Below, piece by piece: positions 24,446 through 31,135 of a DNA stretch of 64,000 nt. A program made the translations under genes and the position numbers. Source of the DNA: JABCYV01 sp035512155 (GTDB lineage Bacteria; Acidobacteriota; Terriglobia; Terriglobales; Acidobacteriaceae); NCBI GenBank assembly GCA_035512155.1, contig DATKEN010000101.1, positions 3,588 through 67,587 on the forward strand, given 5' to 3'. Under the pieces are notes generated by a model. The model made no database searches and was not told where the DNA came from. It saw only the letters and a list, made by a program, of their open reading frames with translations. Positions within the stretch are counted from its first letter, which is position 1. Every line of letters begins with the position of its first letter.

Positions 24446-25249
24446 TCACGTGGTCCGCGCCATCTTGGCCATCGCCCACTCCACCAATCCTGGGAACAAC
24501 TGATAAATCTTGACGACGGGATGCATTGTCCAGGGCACGACGACCTCACGCTTTCGTTTCCGATACCCACGCAGCACAGCTCGTGCCACGCGCTCCGCTG
24601 TGATTCCACGAACTGAACCGGGACGTACTTGCTTCAGTTCCCTGCCCTTGATGGCGTTGGCGCCAAAATCGGTACGCACGTAACCTGGGCACACGGTCAT
24701 CACGTGGATGCCTGCGCTTTTCAGTTCCACGCGCGCGGCGTTGCCGATCGCATTCATGGAAAACTTGGTTGCGCAGTAGATCCCCATAAATGGCACCGCA
24801 ATATGTCCAGCGACGCTTGAAATGTTCACTATCGTTCCTGAGCCCTGCTGCTTCATGACTGGGATCACTGCTTGCATGGCGGCAACTGTGCCAAAGAAAT
24901 TGATTTCGAAAGTGTCGTGGCACGCAGTCATATCCATTTGGGCGATCGAGTCTCGCATTCCGCGGCCGGCGTTATTGATCCAGACATCGATGCGGCCAAA
25001 GTGGTGCAGCGTAAGACCGAGTACGCGATCGATCTCCTCGCGGTTCCGCACATCGCAGGAAAGAGCAAGCGTGCGGTCGGGGTGACCGAGGCGGTTGCGG
25101 GCGGCCTCAGCGCGTCCTGTATCGCGCGAAAGCAGCACGACTCGGGCCTCGCGATCCGCAAAAACTCTTGCTATAGCTTCGCCGATGCCCATGGATGCGC
25201 CGGTGACAACGATCACTTTCCCTGAAACTTCGATCTTCTCAGAAGCCAT
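24446..25249 (-). CDS. SDR-family oxidoreductase with C-terminal extension
   Basis: A 267-residue SDR: TGASMGIGEAIARVF coenzyme motif, NNAGRGM, INISSVAGHI-type Ser segment (IVNISSVAG), and YCATKFSM with catalytic Tyr/Lys. After the core it has an extra basic and hydrophobic tail (YRKRKREVVVPWTMHPVVKI then YQLFPGLVEWAMAKMAR), seen in membrane-associated SDRs of the DHRS7/YqjQ kind. The ATG at 25249 is preferred; a TTG ten codons earlier adds an unlike leader. Substrate unknown. Confidence 0.82.
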   Translation of the reverse strand: MASEKIEVSGKVIVVTGASMGIGEAIARVFADREARVVLLSRDTGRAEAARNRLGHPDRTLALSCDVRNREEIDRVLGLTLHHFGRIDVWINNAGRGMRDSIAQMDMTACHDTFEINFFGTVAAMQAVIPVMKQQGSGTIVNISSVAGHIAVPFMGIYCATKFSMNAIGNAARVELKSAGIHVMTVCPGYVRTDFGANAIKGRELKQVRPGSVRGITAERVARAVLRGYRKRKREVVVPWTMHPVVKIYQLFPGLVEWAMAKMARTT

Positions 25250-25344
25250 GGGGAGCTTGTATCGTCCTGGGCTTGTCAAGTCAAGCGCTGCGGTACAATC
25301 GAGGAATTGAATGCTCTTTCTTCCGTGAGATTCATGAAGGTTTC

Positions 25345-25956
25345 ATGAGCACGCTCTTGCCGCTGTTTCCACTGGAGGTGGTTTTGCTCCCAGGCACACC
25401 TTTGCCCTTGCATATCTTCGAGCCACGCTATCGCGAGATGGTGTCGGAGTGCCTGGCCCAGGAAAAGCATTTTGGAGTGGTGCGCGCCAAAGATGAGGGG
25501 GTTGCCGAGATTGGCTGCACGGCGGAAATCCTCACCGTGACCAAGAAATATAGCGATGGACGGATGGACATTGTGACAGAGGGGCGCGAACGCTTCGAAG
25601 TGATGCAGGTCAACCAGGACCGGTCATTTCTGCAGGCCGAAGTTCTCTATCTTAGGGACGAACCGGGCATAGCGACTGCCAACGAACTGGCGCAGGCGCT
25701 GAAGCTGCACGGCGAGATTATGACTTTGGCAGGGGCGGAACCGGAGAAATTGTCGGAGGTGGAAGGCTCCCAACTTTCTTTTCATCTCGCGGGTTCACTT
25801 CCGCTCGATCCCGATTTCAAGCAGACTTTGTTGGGCATGAAGTCGGAAGCCGAACGCATACAGGCCGTAATCTCCTATTTCGAAGCCATTCTGCCTAAAC
25901 TGCGGCGGAGCGTACACGTGCGCCAGAAGGCTGGTGGCAACGGCCACGCAATGTGA
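25345..25956 (+). CDS. LON substrate-binding domain protein
   Basis: A 203-residue protein consisting of the Lon N-terminal (PUA-like) domain only: LPLFPLEVVLLPGTPLPLHI, then FEPRYREMVSECLAQ, FGVVRA, and a helical C-terminal half. There is no ATPase or protease domain, so it is not a protease. Stand-alone LON-domain proteins are widespread; their role is unproven. ATG at 25345 has GAAGG 5 nt upstream. It precedes the AAA+/VWA pair by 120 nt on the same strand, and cotranscription is possible. Confidence 0.88.
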   Translation: MSTLLPLFPLEVVLLPGTPLPLHIFEPRYREMVSECLAQEKHFGVVRAKDEGVAEIGCTAEILTVTKKYSDGRMDIVTEGRERFEVMQVNQDRSFLQAEVLYLRDEPGIATANELAQALKLHGEIMTLAGAEPEKLSEVEGSQLSFHLAGSLPLDPDFKQTLLGMKSEAERIQAVISYFEAILPKLRRSVHVRQKAGGNGHAM

Positions 25957-26077
25957 ATGTGGCCAGACCTTCTTCCGCTCAATACTTGAATTTGTCATGC
26001 GATCGGAAAACAGTTCGTGACTGGAGCGGGCGTATAATCAGTCTCATTAAGCAGTTTCCCCTTGGGGGTTTTGCGTC

Positions 26078-27565
26078 ATGAGTTTCCCGCGCACGCTCGG
26101 CGAATTGCGCCAGAGCCCACTTTCCGAAAAACGTTTGCAATCCCGCCGCGTGAAGGACGAGTTGCGCGACAACCTGATAGCGAAACTGCGCTGCGGTGGA
26201 ACCGTCTTCCCTGGTATTGTCGGCTACGACGACACGGTGGTGCCGCAGATCGTGAATGCCATTCTCTCCCGTCATAATTTCATACTGCTGGGATTACGCG
26301 GGCAGGCGAAAAGCCGGATCCTGCGCGCACTGACGACGCTACTCGATCCGCAGATTCCCTACATTGCCGGCTGCGAGATCCACGACAATCCCTATTCGCC
26401 AATTTGCCGCCGCTGCCGCGAAGACGTGGCGGAGCAGGGTGACGAGACACCAATCGCGTATCTTTCTGCGGAAGAACGGTACGTTGAAAAGTTGGCAACG
26501 CCCGACGTCACCATTGCTGACCTTATCGGAGACATTGATCCGATCAAGGCGGCACGGGGCGGTCATGAACTCAGCAGCGATCTGACGGTTCACTACGGCC
26601 TGCTTCCACGGGCAAATCGTGGCATCTTTGCCATCAACGAGTTGCCTGACCTGGCGGGAAAAATTCAGGTAGGTCTGTTCAACATCATGCAGGAAGGCGA
26701 TGTGCAGATTAAGGGGTATCCCATTCGCTTGCCGCTCGACGTGGCACTGGTGTTCAGCGCCAATCCGGAGGACTACACAGCACGGGGCAAGATCATCACG
26801 CCGCTAAAAGACCGTATTGGTTCGGAGATTCGCACCCACTATCCGGCCACGGTGGAAGAAGGCATTGCCATCACGGTGCAAGAGGCCTGGACGCAGCGCG
26901 ACGGATACAAGCTGCACACTCCCAAATTTGTGCAAGAGGTGATCGAGCGCATCGCCTTCGCGGCGCGCGAGGATAAGAAGGTCGACAAGCGTTCCGGCGT
27001 GAGCCAACGCCTGCCCATTTCCTGCATCGAGAACGTGATCTCGAACGCCGAGCGTCGCGCCATCCGCCATGACGAGAAGTTGGTTGTGCCTCGCATTGGC
27101 GACGTCTACGCGGCGCTGCCGGCCATCACAGGCAAGCTTGAACTGGAGTACGAAGGCGAGATGAAGGGCGCGGACCACGTGAGCCGAGAGCTAATACGTA
27201 CCGCGATTGCCAAGACTTACGATGGCTACTTCAACAGCGTGAATACGCAGCAGATCGTGCAGTGGTTCGATCTGGGCGGAGAAATCCAAATGGCCGACAC
27301 CGCGGGCGCCGCTGAGGCCCTGCAATCCCTGCGCGCCATCCAGGGCCTGATGGATAAGTTGGGCAAGTTGACCGTCGGCCCGAAAGATAGTCCGGAACTG
27401 CAGGTGTCCGCAGCGGAGTTCGTACTGGAAGGTCTGCATGCGCACAAACGCATCGGGCGAAATGAAGAGCGCCTGTTCACAGCGGGAGAAAAACCACTGA
27501 AGCAGGCTGAGAAGCCCTTCGAACGTGAGGAACCGCCGTTTCGCGGCAGAAGGCCGTACAACTAG
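26078..27565 (+). CDS. AAA+ ATPase, Mg-chelatase subunit I (ChlI/BchI)-like
   Basis: A 495-residue ATPase. Walker A is the unusual GLRGQAKSR at 72-80; ANRGIFAINELPDLAGKIQV is the Walker B region with Asn-Glu where Asp-Glu is usual; VALVFSANPEDYTARGKIIT carries sensor 1. IVGYDDTVVPQIVNAILSR resembles the start of ChlI. A Cys-containing insert (CEIHDNPYSPICRRC) after strand 2 may bind zinc. The C-terminal 80 residues are charged. Next to a VWA gene, it forms a MoxR/ChlI-type AAA+-VWA pair. True Mg-chelatase would need a ChlH/BchH subunit and there are no chlorophyll genes here, so a metal-insertion or remodelling role on another target is likelier. Confidence 0.82.
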   Translation: MSFPRTLGELRQSPLSEKRLQSRRVKDELRDNLIAKLRCGGTVFPGIVGYDDTVVPQIVNAILSRHNFILLGLRGQAKSRILRALTTLLDPQIPYIAGCEIHDNPYSPICRRCREDVAEQGDETPIAYLSAEERYVEKLATPDVTIADLIGDIDPIKAARGGHELSSDLTVHYGLLPRANRGIFAINELPDLAGKIQVGLFNIMQEGDVQIKGYPIRLPLDVALVFSANPEDYTARGKIITPLKDRIGSEIRTHYPATVEEGIAITVQEAWTQRDGYKLHTPKFVQEVIERIAFAAREDKKVDKRSGVSQRLPISCIENVISNAERRAIRHDEKLVVPRIGDVYAALPAITGKLELEYEGEMKGADHVSRELIRTAIAKTYDGYFNSVNTQQIVQWFDLGGEIQMADTAGAAEALQSLRAIQGLMDKLGKLTVGPKDSPELQVSAAEFVLEGLHAHKRIGRNEERLFTAGEKPLKQAEKPFEREEPPFRGRRPYN

Positions 27566-27571
27566 GTCGCC

Positions 27572-27648
27572 AGTCGTTGGTCGTTCGTCGTTGGCGGCAA
27601 TGGTAACGCGTCTTGACGAACGACCACCGACTAAGGACCAACGACTAT
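27572..27648. repeat. short interspersed inverted repeat (GACGAACGACCAACGACT family)
   Basis: The gap between the AAA+ and VWA genes holds AGTCGTTGGTCGTTCGTC at 27572-27589 and, near 27614-27648, a degenerate inverted version ending GGACCAACGACT. The first 18 nt are repeated perfectly in inverse orientation at 58540-58557. The pair can form a hairpin between the two cotranscribed genes. Confidence 0.65.
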
Positions 27649-27652
27649 CTCT

Positions 27653-28891
27653 ATGAAGCGCATTCGCTACAGCAAGTACGTTCCGGATCCCGTCGGCGAA
27701 ATGAGCATGGAGGATCTACTAGGTGCCCTCTCAGACTACCTGCTGCAGAGTGGTTTCCAGAACTACATCTATAGCGACTTTCTCGATGGCGAACAAACAC
27801 TCGACGACCTGCGCCGCGCGCTGGAACAGGCATTGCTCGAGGGCAATTTTCTGGACGAGGAAATGCGTGAGCGCCTGCAACAGATGCAAATGGATGGCAC
27901 GCTGGATGAACTAATTGAACAGTTGATCGAACGCATGCAGCAGGAGGATTACATCAGCGTCGACCAACCTCACGATCCCTCGCGCCAGGCGAGCACGGGT
28001 GGACAGGTCGGCGAGGCCCAGCCACAGGCCAAGTTCGAAATCACTGATAAGAGTCTCGACTTTCTCGGCTTCAAGACGCTGCGTGATCTGATGGGATCAT
28101 TGGGAAAGTCCAGCTTTGGACGGCATGATACTAGGGATTTGGCGACCGGTATTGAAACCAGTGGCGCCTCCCGGCGTTACGAATTCGGCGATACCCTCAA
28201 CCTCGATATCACCGCTACGCTTTCCAGCGCCATCGAGCGCGAAGGCCTGAAACTGCCACTGAACATCGAATATTCCGATCTCCAGGTGCATCAGTGCGAA
28301 TACCAGTCCTCGTGCGCGACCGTTCTCATGCTCGATTGCTCGCACTCCATGATTCTGTATGGCGAAGATCGCTTCACACCGGCCAAAAAGGTCGCCATGG
28401 CGCTTTCGCACCTGATTCGCACGCAGTACCCTGGCGACTCTCTCTCGCTTATCCTGTTTCATGACTCGGCGGAAGAAGTGCCACTCTCGCAGTTGGCTCG
28501 CGTGAAAGTCGGACCCTACTATACCAACACACGCGAAGGACTCCGGCTGGCGCAGCGCATTCTGCAGCGTCAGAGAAAAGACATGAAGCAGATTGTGATG
28601 ATCACCGACGGCAAGCCTTCGGCGCTCACGCTCGAGGATGGACGTATTTACAAGAATGCTTTCGGGCTCGACCCTCTGGTGGTCAGCCAAACGCTGGAAG
28701 AAGTATCGAAGTGCAAGCGCGCCGGAATCCTGATCAACACTTTCATGCTGGCCTCAGACTACGGTCTGGTGCAATTCGTGCAGAAAGTCACGGAGATGTG
28801 CCGCGGCAAAGCGTATTTCACGACGCCGTACACGTTGGGGCAATATTTATTGATGGATTACATGTCGCGAAAGACGAAGACGATGCACTGA
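27653..28891 (+). CDS. von Willebrand factor A domain protein, partner of the AAA+ ATPase
   Basis: A 412-residue protein. The first 200 residues are acidic and helical (repeated Glu/Gln-rich stretches such as EEMRERLQQMQMDGTLDELI). The C-terminal half is a VWA domain with an intact MIDAS: LMLDCSHSM (D-x-S-x-S), a downstream Thr in YYTNTREGL and MITDGKPSA. This matches the ChlD-like half of AAA+-VWA systems, in which the VWA protein presents a Mg2+-dependent ligand site to the ATPase. It follows the ATPase by 87 nt with a repeat between. The target complex is not evident from neighbouring genes. Confidence 0.85.
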   Translation: MKRIRYSKYVPDPVGEMSMEDLLGALSDYLLQSGFQNYIYSDFLDGEQTLDDLRRALEQALLEGNFLDEEMRERLQQMQMDGTLDELIEQLIERMQQEDYISVDQPHDPSRQASTGGQVGEAQPQAKFEITDKSLDFLGFKTLRDLMGSLGKSSFGRHDTRDLATGIETSGASRRYEFGDTLNLDITATLSSAIEREGLKLPLNIEYSDLQVHQCEYQSSCATVLMLDCSHSMILYGEDRFTPAKKVAMALSHLIRTQYPGDSLSLILFHDSAEEVPLSQLARVKVGPYYTNTREGLRLAQRILQRQRKDMKQIVMITDGKPSALTLEDGRIYKNAFGLDPLVVSQTLEEVSKCKRAGILINTFMLASDYGLVQFVQKVTEMCRGKAYFTTPYTLGQYLLMDYMSRKTKTMH

Positions 28892-28963
28892 CTCCACTGA
28901 GTTGGGGCTTCGATGGATTCGCGGCTCAGGAGGACGCGTGGAATGCGAGAATGAGGTCGACGC

Positions 28964-29425
28964 TTGAGAAGAGCTGCGGCTATCGCAATTCTGCTGCTCA
29001 TCGCAGTGGCGCAAGGATATACGTGCCAATGGGCGAGGGGCTACTTCTATCAAGTGACTGCATTAAGAGGAAGGGTCGTCGGGGCTAACATAGGACCTCT
29101 GCAATATGTGCGCTGGTTGAGACAGTCGTTCGCGAGAAAACACGCAAAGCTCACGCTTTACGAATATCGTTGGCCTGTCAGCGGGAGAAGTGCTTTGCCT
29201 TTTGTAAAGGCGATCGAAACAGATCCCAACGGAAGATTTGATTTCGGTCTTATGAAAACGGGCCATTATACCCTCGTCGTAGACGATGAGAAACTAAGTA
29301 GCTCAAACTGGTTCGACGTTGAAATGAAGGATCGATCCCTGGCAAAAGAATCCGTCATCATCGACGTATCTCCTCACTTCCCAGACTGCAAGGGTGGACA
29401 CGAATTTATCGTGAAGACAAAGTGA
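28964..29425 (+). CDS. secreted protein with carboxypeptidase-regulatory-like beta domain
   Basis: A 153-residue protein with a short signal peptide (RRAAAIAILLLIAVAQG). The mature part resembles a prealbumin-like/CarboxypepD_reg fold: VTALRGRVVGANIG, LTLYEYRWPVSG, TDPNGRFDFGLMKTGHYTLVV (the typical G-x-F-x-F ... G-x-Y turn) and FDVEMKD. The start is TTG at 28964, the only frame-compatible start that keeps the signal peptide, with a GAGG-like site 7 nt upstream. Such domains occur in surface adhesins and TonB receptors of Acidobacteriota; a stand-alone one has no assigned function. Confidence 0.6.
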   Translation: MRRAAAIAILLLIAVAQGYTCQWARGYFYQVTALRGRVVGANIGPLQYVRWLRQSFARKHAKLTLYEYRWPVSGRSALPFVKAIETDPNGRFDFGLMKTGHYTLVVDDEKLSSSNWFDVEMKDRSLAKESVIIDVSPHFPDCKGGHEFIVKTK

Positions 29426-29524
29426 ATCTAGCGATGTCAGGATTTCGTGTTCAAGTAGAACTTGTCCCGCAGCGATTGAGTCCATTTTCACCCCCGCGTA
29501 CCGAAATGGAACAAAAGTTAAAAT

Positions 29525-29569
29525 TTGTGATGGCCGTCACAAGGAATCAGGCTAGCGCATGCGTACAAT
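29525..29569 (+). promoter_or_regulatory. CRP/FNR-type palindrome and putative promoter of the tRNA-like gene
   Basis: TTGTGA-N6-TCACAA occupies 29525-29542, identical in both half-sites to 581-598. A TACAAT hexamer lies at 29564-29569 with no -35 match at the right distance. A start near 29575-29576 would put the palindrome centre about 42 nt upstream, as in class II CRP-activated promoters, with an 18-nt leader before the tRNA 5' end. Confidence 0.5.
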
Positions 29570-29593
29570 CAGCGGCGTGGCAAGCGCGGCTTC

Positions 29594-29683
29594 GGAGGAC
29601 ACTTCCAGTGTGGGTACTGGGCACGCTTGCCAAGCGTTGGACGGCTGCATGCAGCCTGAGGGGTTCGATTCCTCTGTCCTCCG
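29594..29683 (+). tRNA. unusual long-variable-arm tRNA with glycine anticodon GCC (allo-tRNA type)
   Basis: Ninety nt fold as a class II tRNA. The acceptor is GGAGGACA (29594-29601) with TGTCCTCC (29675-29682) and G73 at 29683; CCA is not encoded. The D stem is (T)CCAG/CTGG(G) around TGTGGGTA with the GG pair. The anticodon loop TTGCCAA (29627-29633) shows GCC. A 14-nt hairpin GGCTGCATGCAGCC (29643-29656) forms the variable arm, and the T arm is GGGG-TTCGATT-CCTC. An 8+4 acceptor/T-stem leaves a normal 2-nt linker and a 5-bp D stem; the 7+5 form needs a 4-nt linker. Long arm plus G73 are seryl-tRNA synthetase determinants, while GCC reads glycine codons. Such allo-tRNAs are known from Acidobacteria; charging with Ser is inferred. 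Confidence 0.75.
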
Positions 29684-29704
29684 CACGACTGTCCAACCAA
29701 TTTG

Positions 29705-29811
29705 GAACTCGGCACGCTCAAGCATGCCCAAGAGTACCTTGACTTCCGCTTGACAGCGCGGTAGCCTCAAGCTGCTTGGCAAGCGTGCCTAGATTCCGGC
29801 ACCAGGAGTTC
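29705..29811 (+). ncRNA. structured trailer able to pair with the tRNA anticodon arm
   Basis: Between the tRNA and the terminator, GCTTGGCAAGCGTGCC (29774-29789) is the perfect reverse complement of the anticodon arm at 29620-29635. The same segment can instead pair locally: GGCACGCT (29711-29718) with AGCGTGCC (29782-29789), extended by GAACTC (29705-29710) with GAGTTC (29806-29811) across a bulge. There is no convincing ORF. If cotranscribed, the trailer could toggle between a closed hairpin and tRNA masking. Complementarity is seen; function is inferred. Confidence 0.45.
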
Positions 29812-29814
29812 GCG

Positions 29815-29840
29815 AAAAGCCCCGCAGATGCGGGGCTTTT
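29815..29840. terminator. bidirectional intrinsic terminator
   Basis: AAAAGCCCCGC (29815-29825), loop AGAT, GCGGGGCTTTT (29830-29840): an 11-bp stem with T tracts on both strands. It ends the tRNA unit from the left and the RES-Xre operon from the right. Confidence 0.92.
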
Positions 29841-29883
29841 GCCTTCTTTGTCGGCGGCACAGAATTGAGTTTTTCGCGAATTT

Positions 29884-30570
29884 CTACGCTCGGCGAATCC
29901 TCGGCGGAGTTCTCCAGTCAGCAAATACGAATGTGAAGCTGTCACCCTTCCGCACATTCGTTGCCAGGACGGGCCGAAAGCAAGCGATGCAAGTTCCGCC
30001 GGTGCGGCGGACGCTGGGATAGACGATTCCCGCTGAGCCCAGATTTAGGAGCTGTGCCGCCAGCGCCTGCGAGGCAACATAGCTGTCAGGAGTCAGGCAG
30101 TCCGAATGTTCCTTGGCGCCCCGAAGGTCATGAAATTCGGCGCGAAAGTCCGCGAGGTAATCGGCATAATCGGCAGTGTCTTCTTCATCCCATTGTGTCT
30201 CTTGCAACCAAAGCTGTCGATGGTAAGCCACTTCCGTCTGGGAAGTCTGCAATTCAAAAGCAGCGTACCAGGCGCCGCGATCTGAGGAATTGAAGCGCGA
30301 TCCGTCGGGTGCAGGATGGCAAAACGCGGCGTTGATGATCCGGTATGAAGGAATCCCAAACACCAACTCCCTCGCGTCGATGCCCGGTAACCGTCCCGAT
30401 TCCACCCACAGGCGGTCATTGGTTGCGTTGTCGAGCTCGAAGATTCCGCTAAGAAGGTTTTCGTCGTCCGTAAGGCGAGTCAGTACCGAGGCGCCATCGT
30501 CAGCGAATTGTGCCGGAATCAGTCGATGCGTGTCTCGTTGATCGACACTACACACAGCCGGGACACGCAT
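29884..30570 (-). CDS. RES-domain toxin
   Basis: A 228-residue RES-family protein. Conserved Arg in THRLIPAQFAD, the FNSSDRGAWYAAFELQTSQTE block and the following Glu-Val-Ala-Tyr-His are the R-E-S signature region. RES toxins degrade NAD+ (ADP-ribosyl transfer/NAD phosphorylase type) and are neutralised by Xre/MbcA-type antitoxins. The antitoxin gene ends immediately before this start: its stop is at 30573-30571 and this ATG is at 30570, so the genes abut. The toxin is somewhat longer than minimal RES proteins (about 150-230). Confidence 0.87.
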   Translation of the reverse strand: MRVPAVCSVDQRDTHRLIPAQFADDGASVLTRLTDDENLLSGIFELDNATNDRLWVESGRLPGIDARELVFGIPSYRIINAAFCHPAPDGSRFNSSDRGAWYAAFELQTSQTEVAYHRQLWLQETQWDEEDTADYADYLADFRAEFHDLRGAKEHSDCLTPDSYVASQALAAQLLNLGSAGIVYPSVRRTGGTCIACFRPVLATNVRKGDSFTFVFADWRTPPRIRRA

Positions 30571-31008
30571 TCACCTTCCGCCGCGACGACTGTCTAGTAA
30601 CCGGCGGACCACCAGCATGCCCGGCATGCCGCTCTGAACGAGCAAGACCAGAGGTGGTGCGTTGCTGAACACCGGATTACTGTTCGGCCGAGAAATCCAC
30701 TGGCTCGCCAGCTTCCGGTTGAACAGAATATTCAGGGACTTGAAGATGCCGATCAGTAGAGAGATCCGAGTAAGCTCATCCTGCGTCAGCACGCTTTTAT
30801 GAGTTTTCTTGAGCCCGTAGTACCGTCCGTGAGAGAAGCCACCGAGCAGTGCCATGGCATCTTCATTTTTCAAATCCCAGTTCTCGACGATCCTGAAGAA
30901 TGCCTCAATCGCGGCTGGGCTCAGCCTCTTGCGCGTCGCCGCGTCCGTCAGGTCAGGCAGCTTCCTCAGATCCAGACCCAAATCAGGAACCACTGGTGTT
31001 GCAGCCAC
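30571..31008 (-). CDS. Xre/MbcA/ParS-type antitoxin (DUF2384)
   Basis: A 145-residue antitoxin. The N-terminal half is a helical Xre-like DNA-binding domain (LSPAAIEAFFRIVENW, MALLGGFSHGRYYGLKK, VLTQDELTRISLLIGIFKSL). The C-terminal toxin-binding domain has the DUF2384 hallmarks WISRPN, PVFSNAPPLVLLVQSG and VVRRLLDSRRGG. It blocks the RES toxin and represses the operon. The start is GTG at 31008 with AGGAGGA 7 nt upstream, the stronger translation signal expected for the antitoxin. Confidence 0.88.
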   Translation of the reverse strand: MAATPVVPDLGLDLRKLPDLTDAATRKRLSPAAIEAFFRIVENWDLKNEDAMALLGGFSHGRYYGLKKTHKSVLTQDELTRISLLIGIFKSLNILFNRKLASQWISRPNSNPVFSNAPPLVLLVQSGMPGMLVVRRLLDSRRGGR

Positions 31009-31027
31009 GGGTTCCTCCTAATATGTA

Positions 31028-31058
31028 CTATAATAGCTACCAATTAGGACAACGTCAA
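31028..31058 (-). promoter_or_regulatory. RES-Xre operon promoter with operator palindrome
   Basis: Minus strand TTGACG (31058-31053), 17-nt spacer, TATTAT (31035-31030). The palindrome CTATAATAG (31028-31036) covers the -10 box, a likely antitoxin operator. The ATG-less GTG start of the antitoxin follows about 20 nt later. Confidence 0.7.
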
Positions 31059-31135
31059 GCAGGCAGATAATTCTCAGCGCCAGATGGCCTCCAGCCTCTT
31101 ATTCCCCTGTTTTCAGATAGATGCGGAGCAGAAAG

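Noticed and set aside
29594..29683. Possibility that this RNA is a selenocysteine tRNA
   Set aside because: The anticodon is GCC, not TCA, the D stem is only 4-5 bp, and no selA/selB/selD genes are in view.
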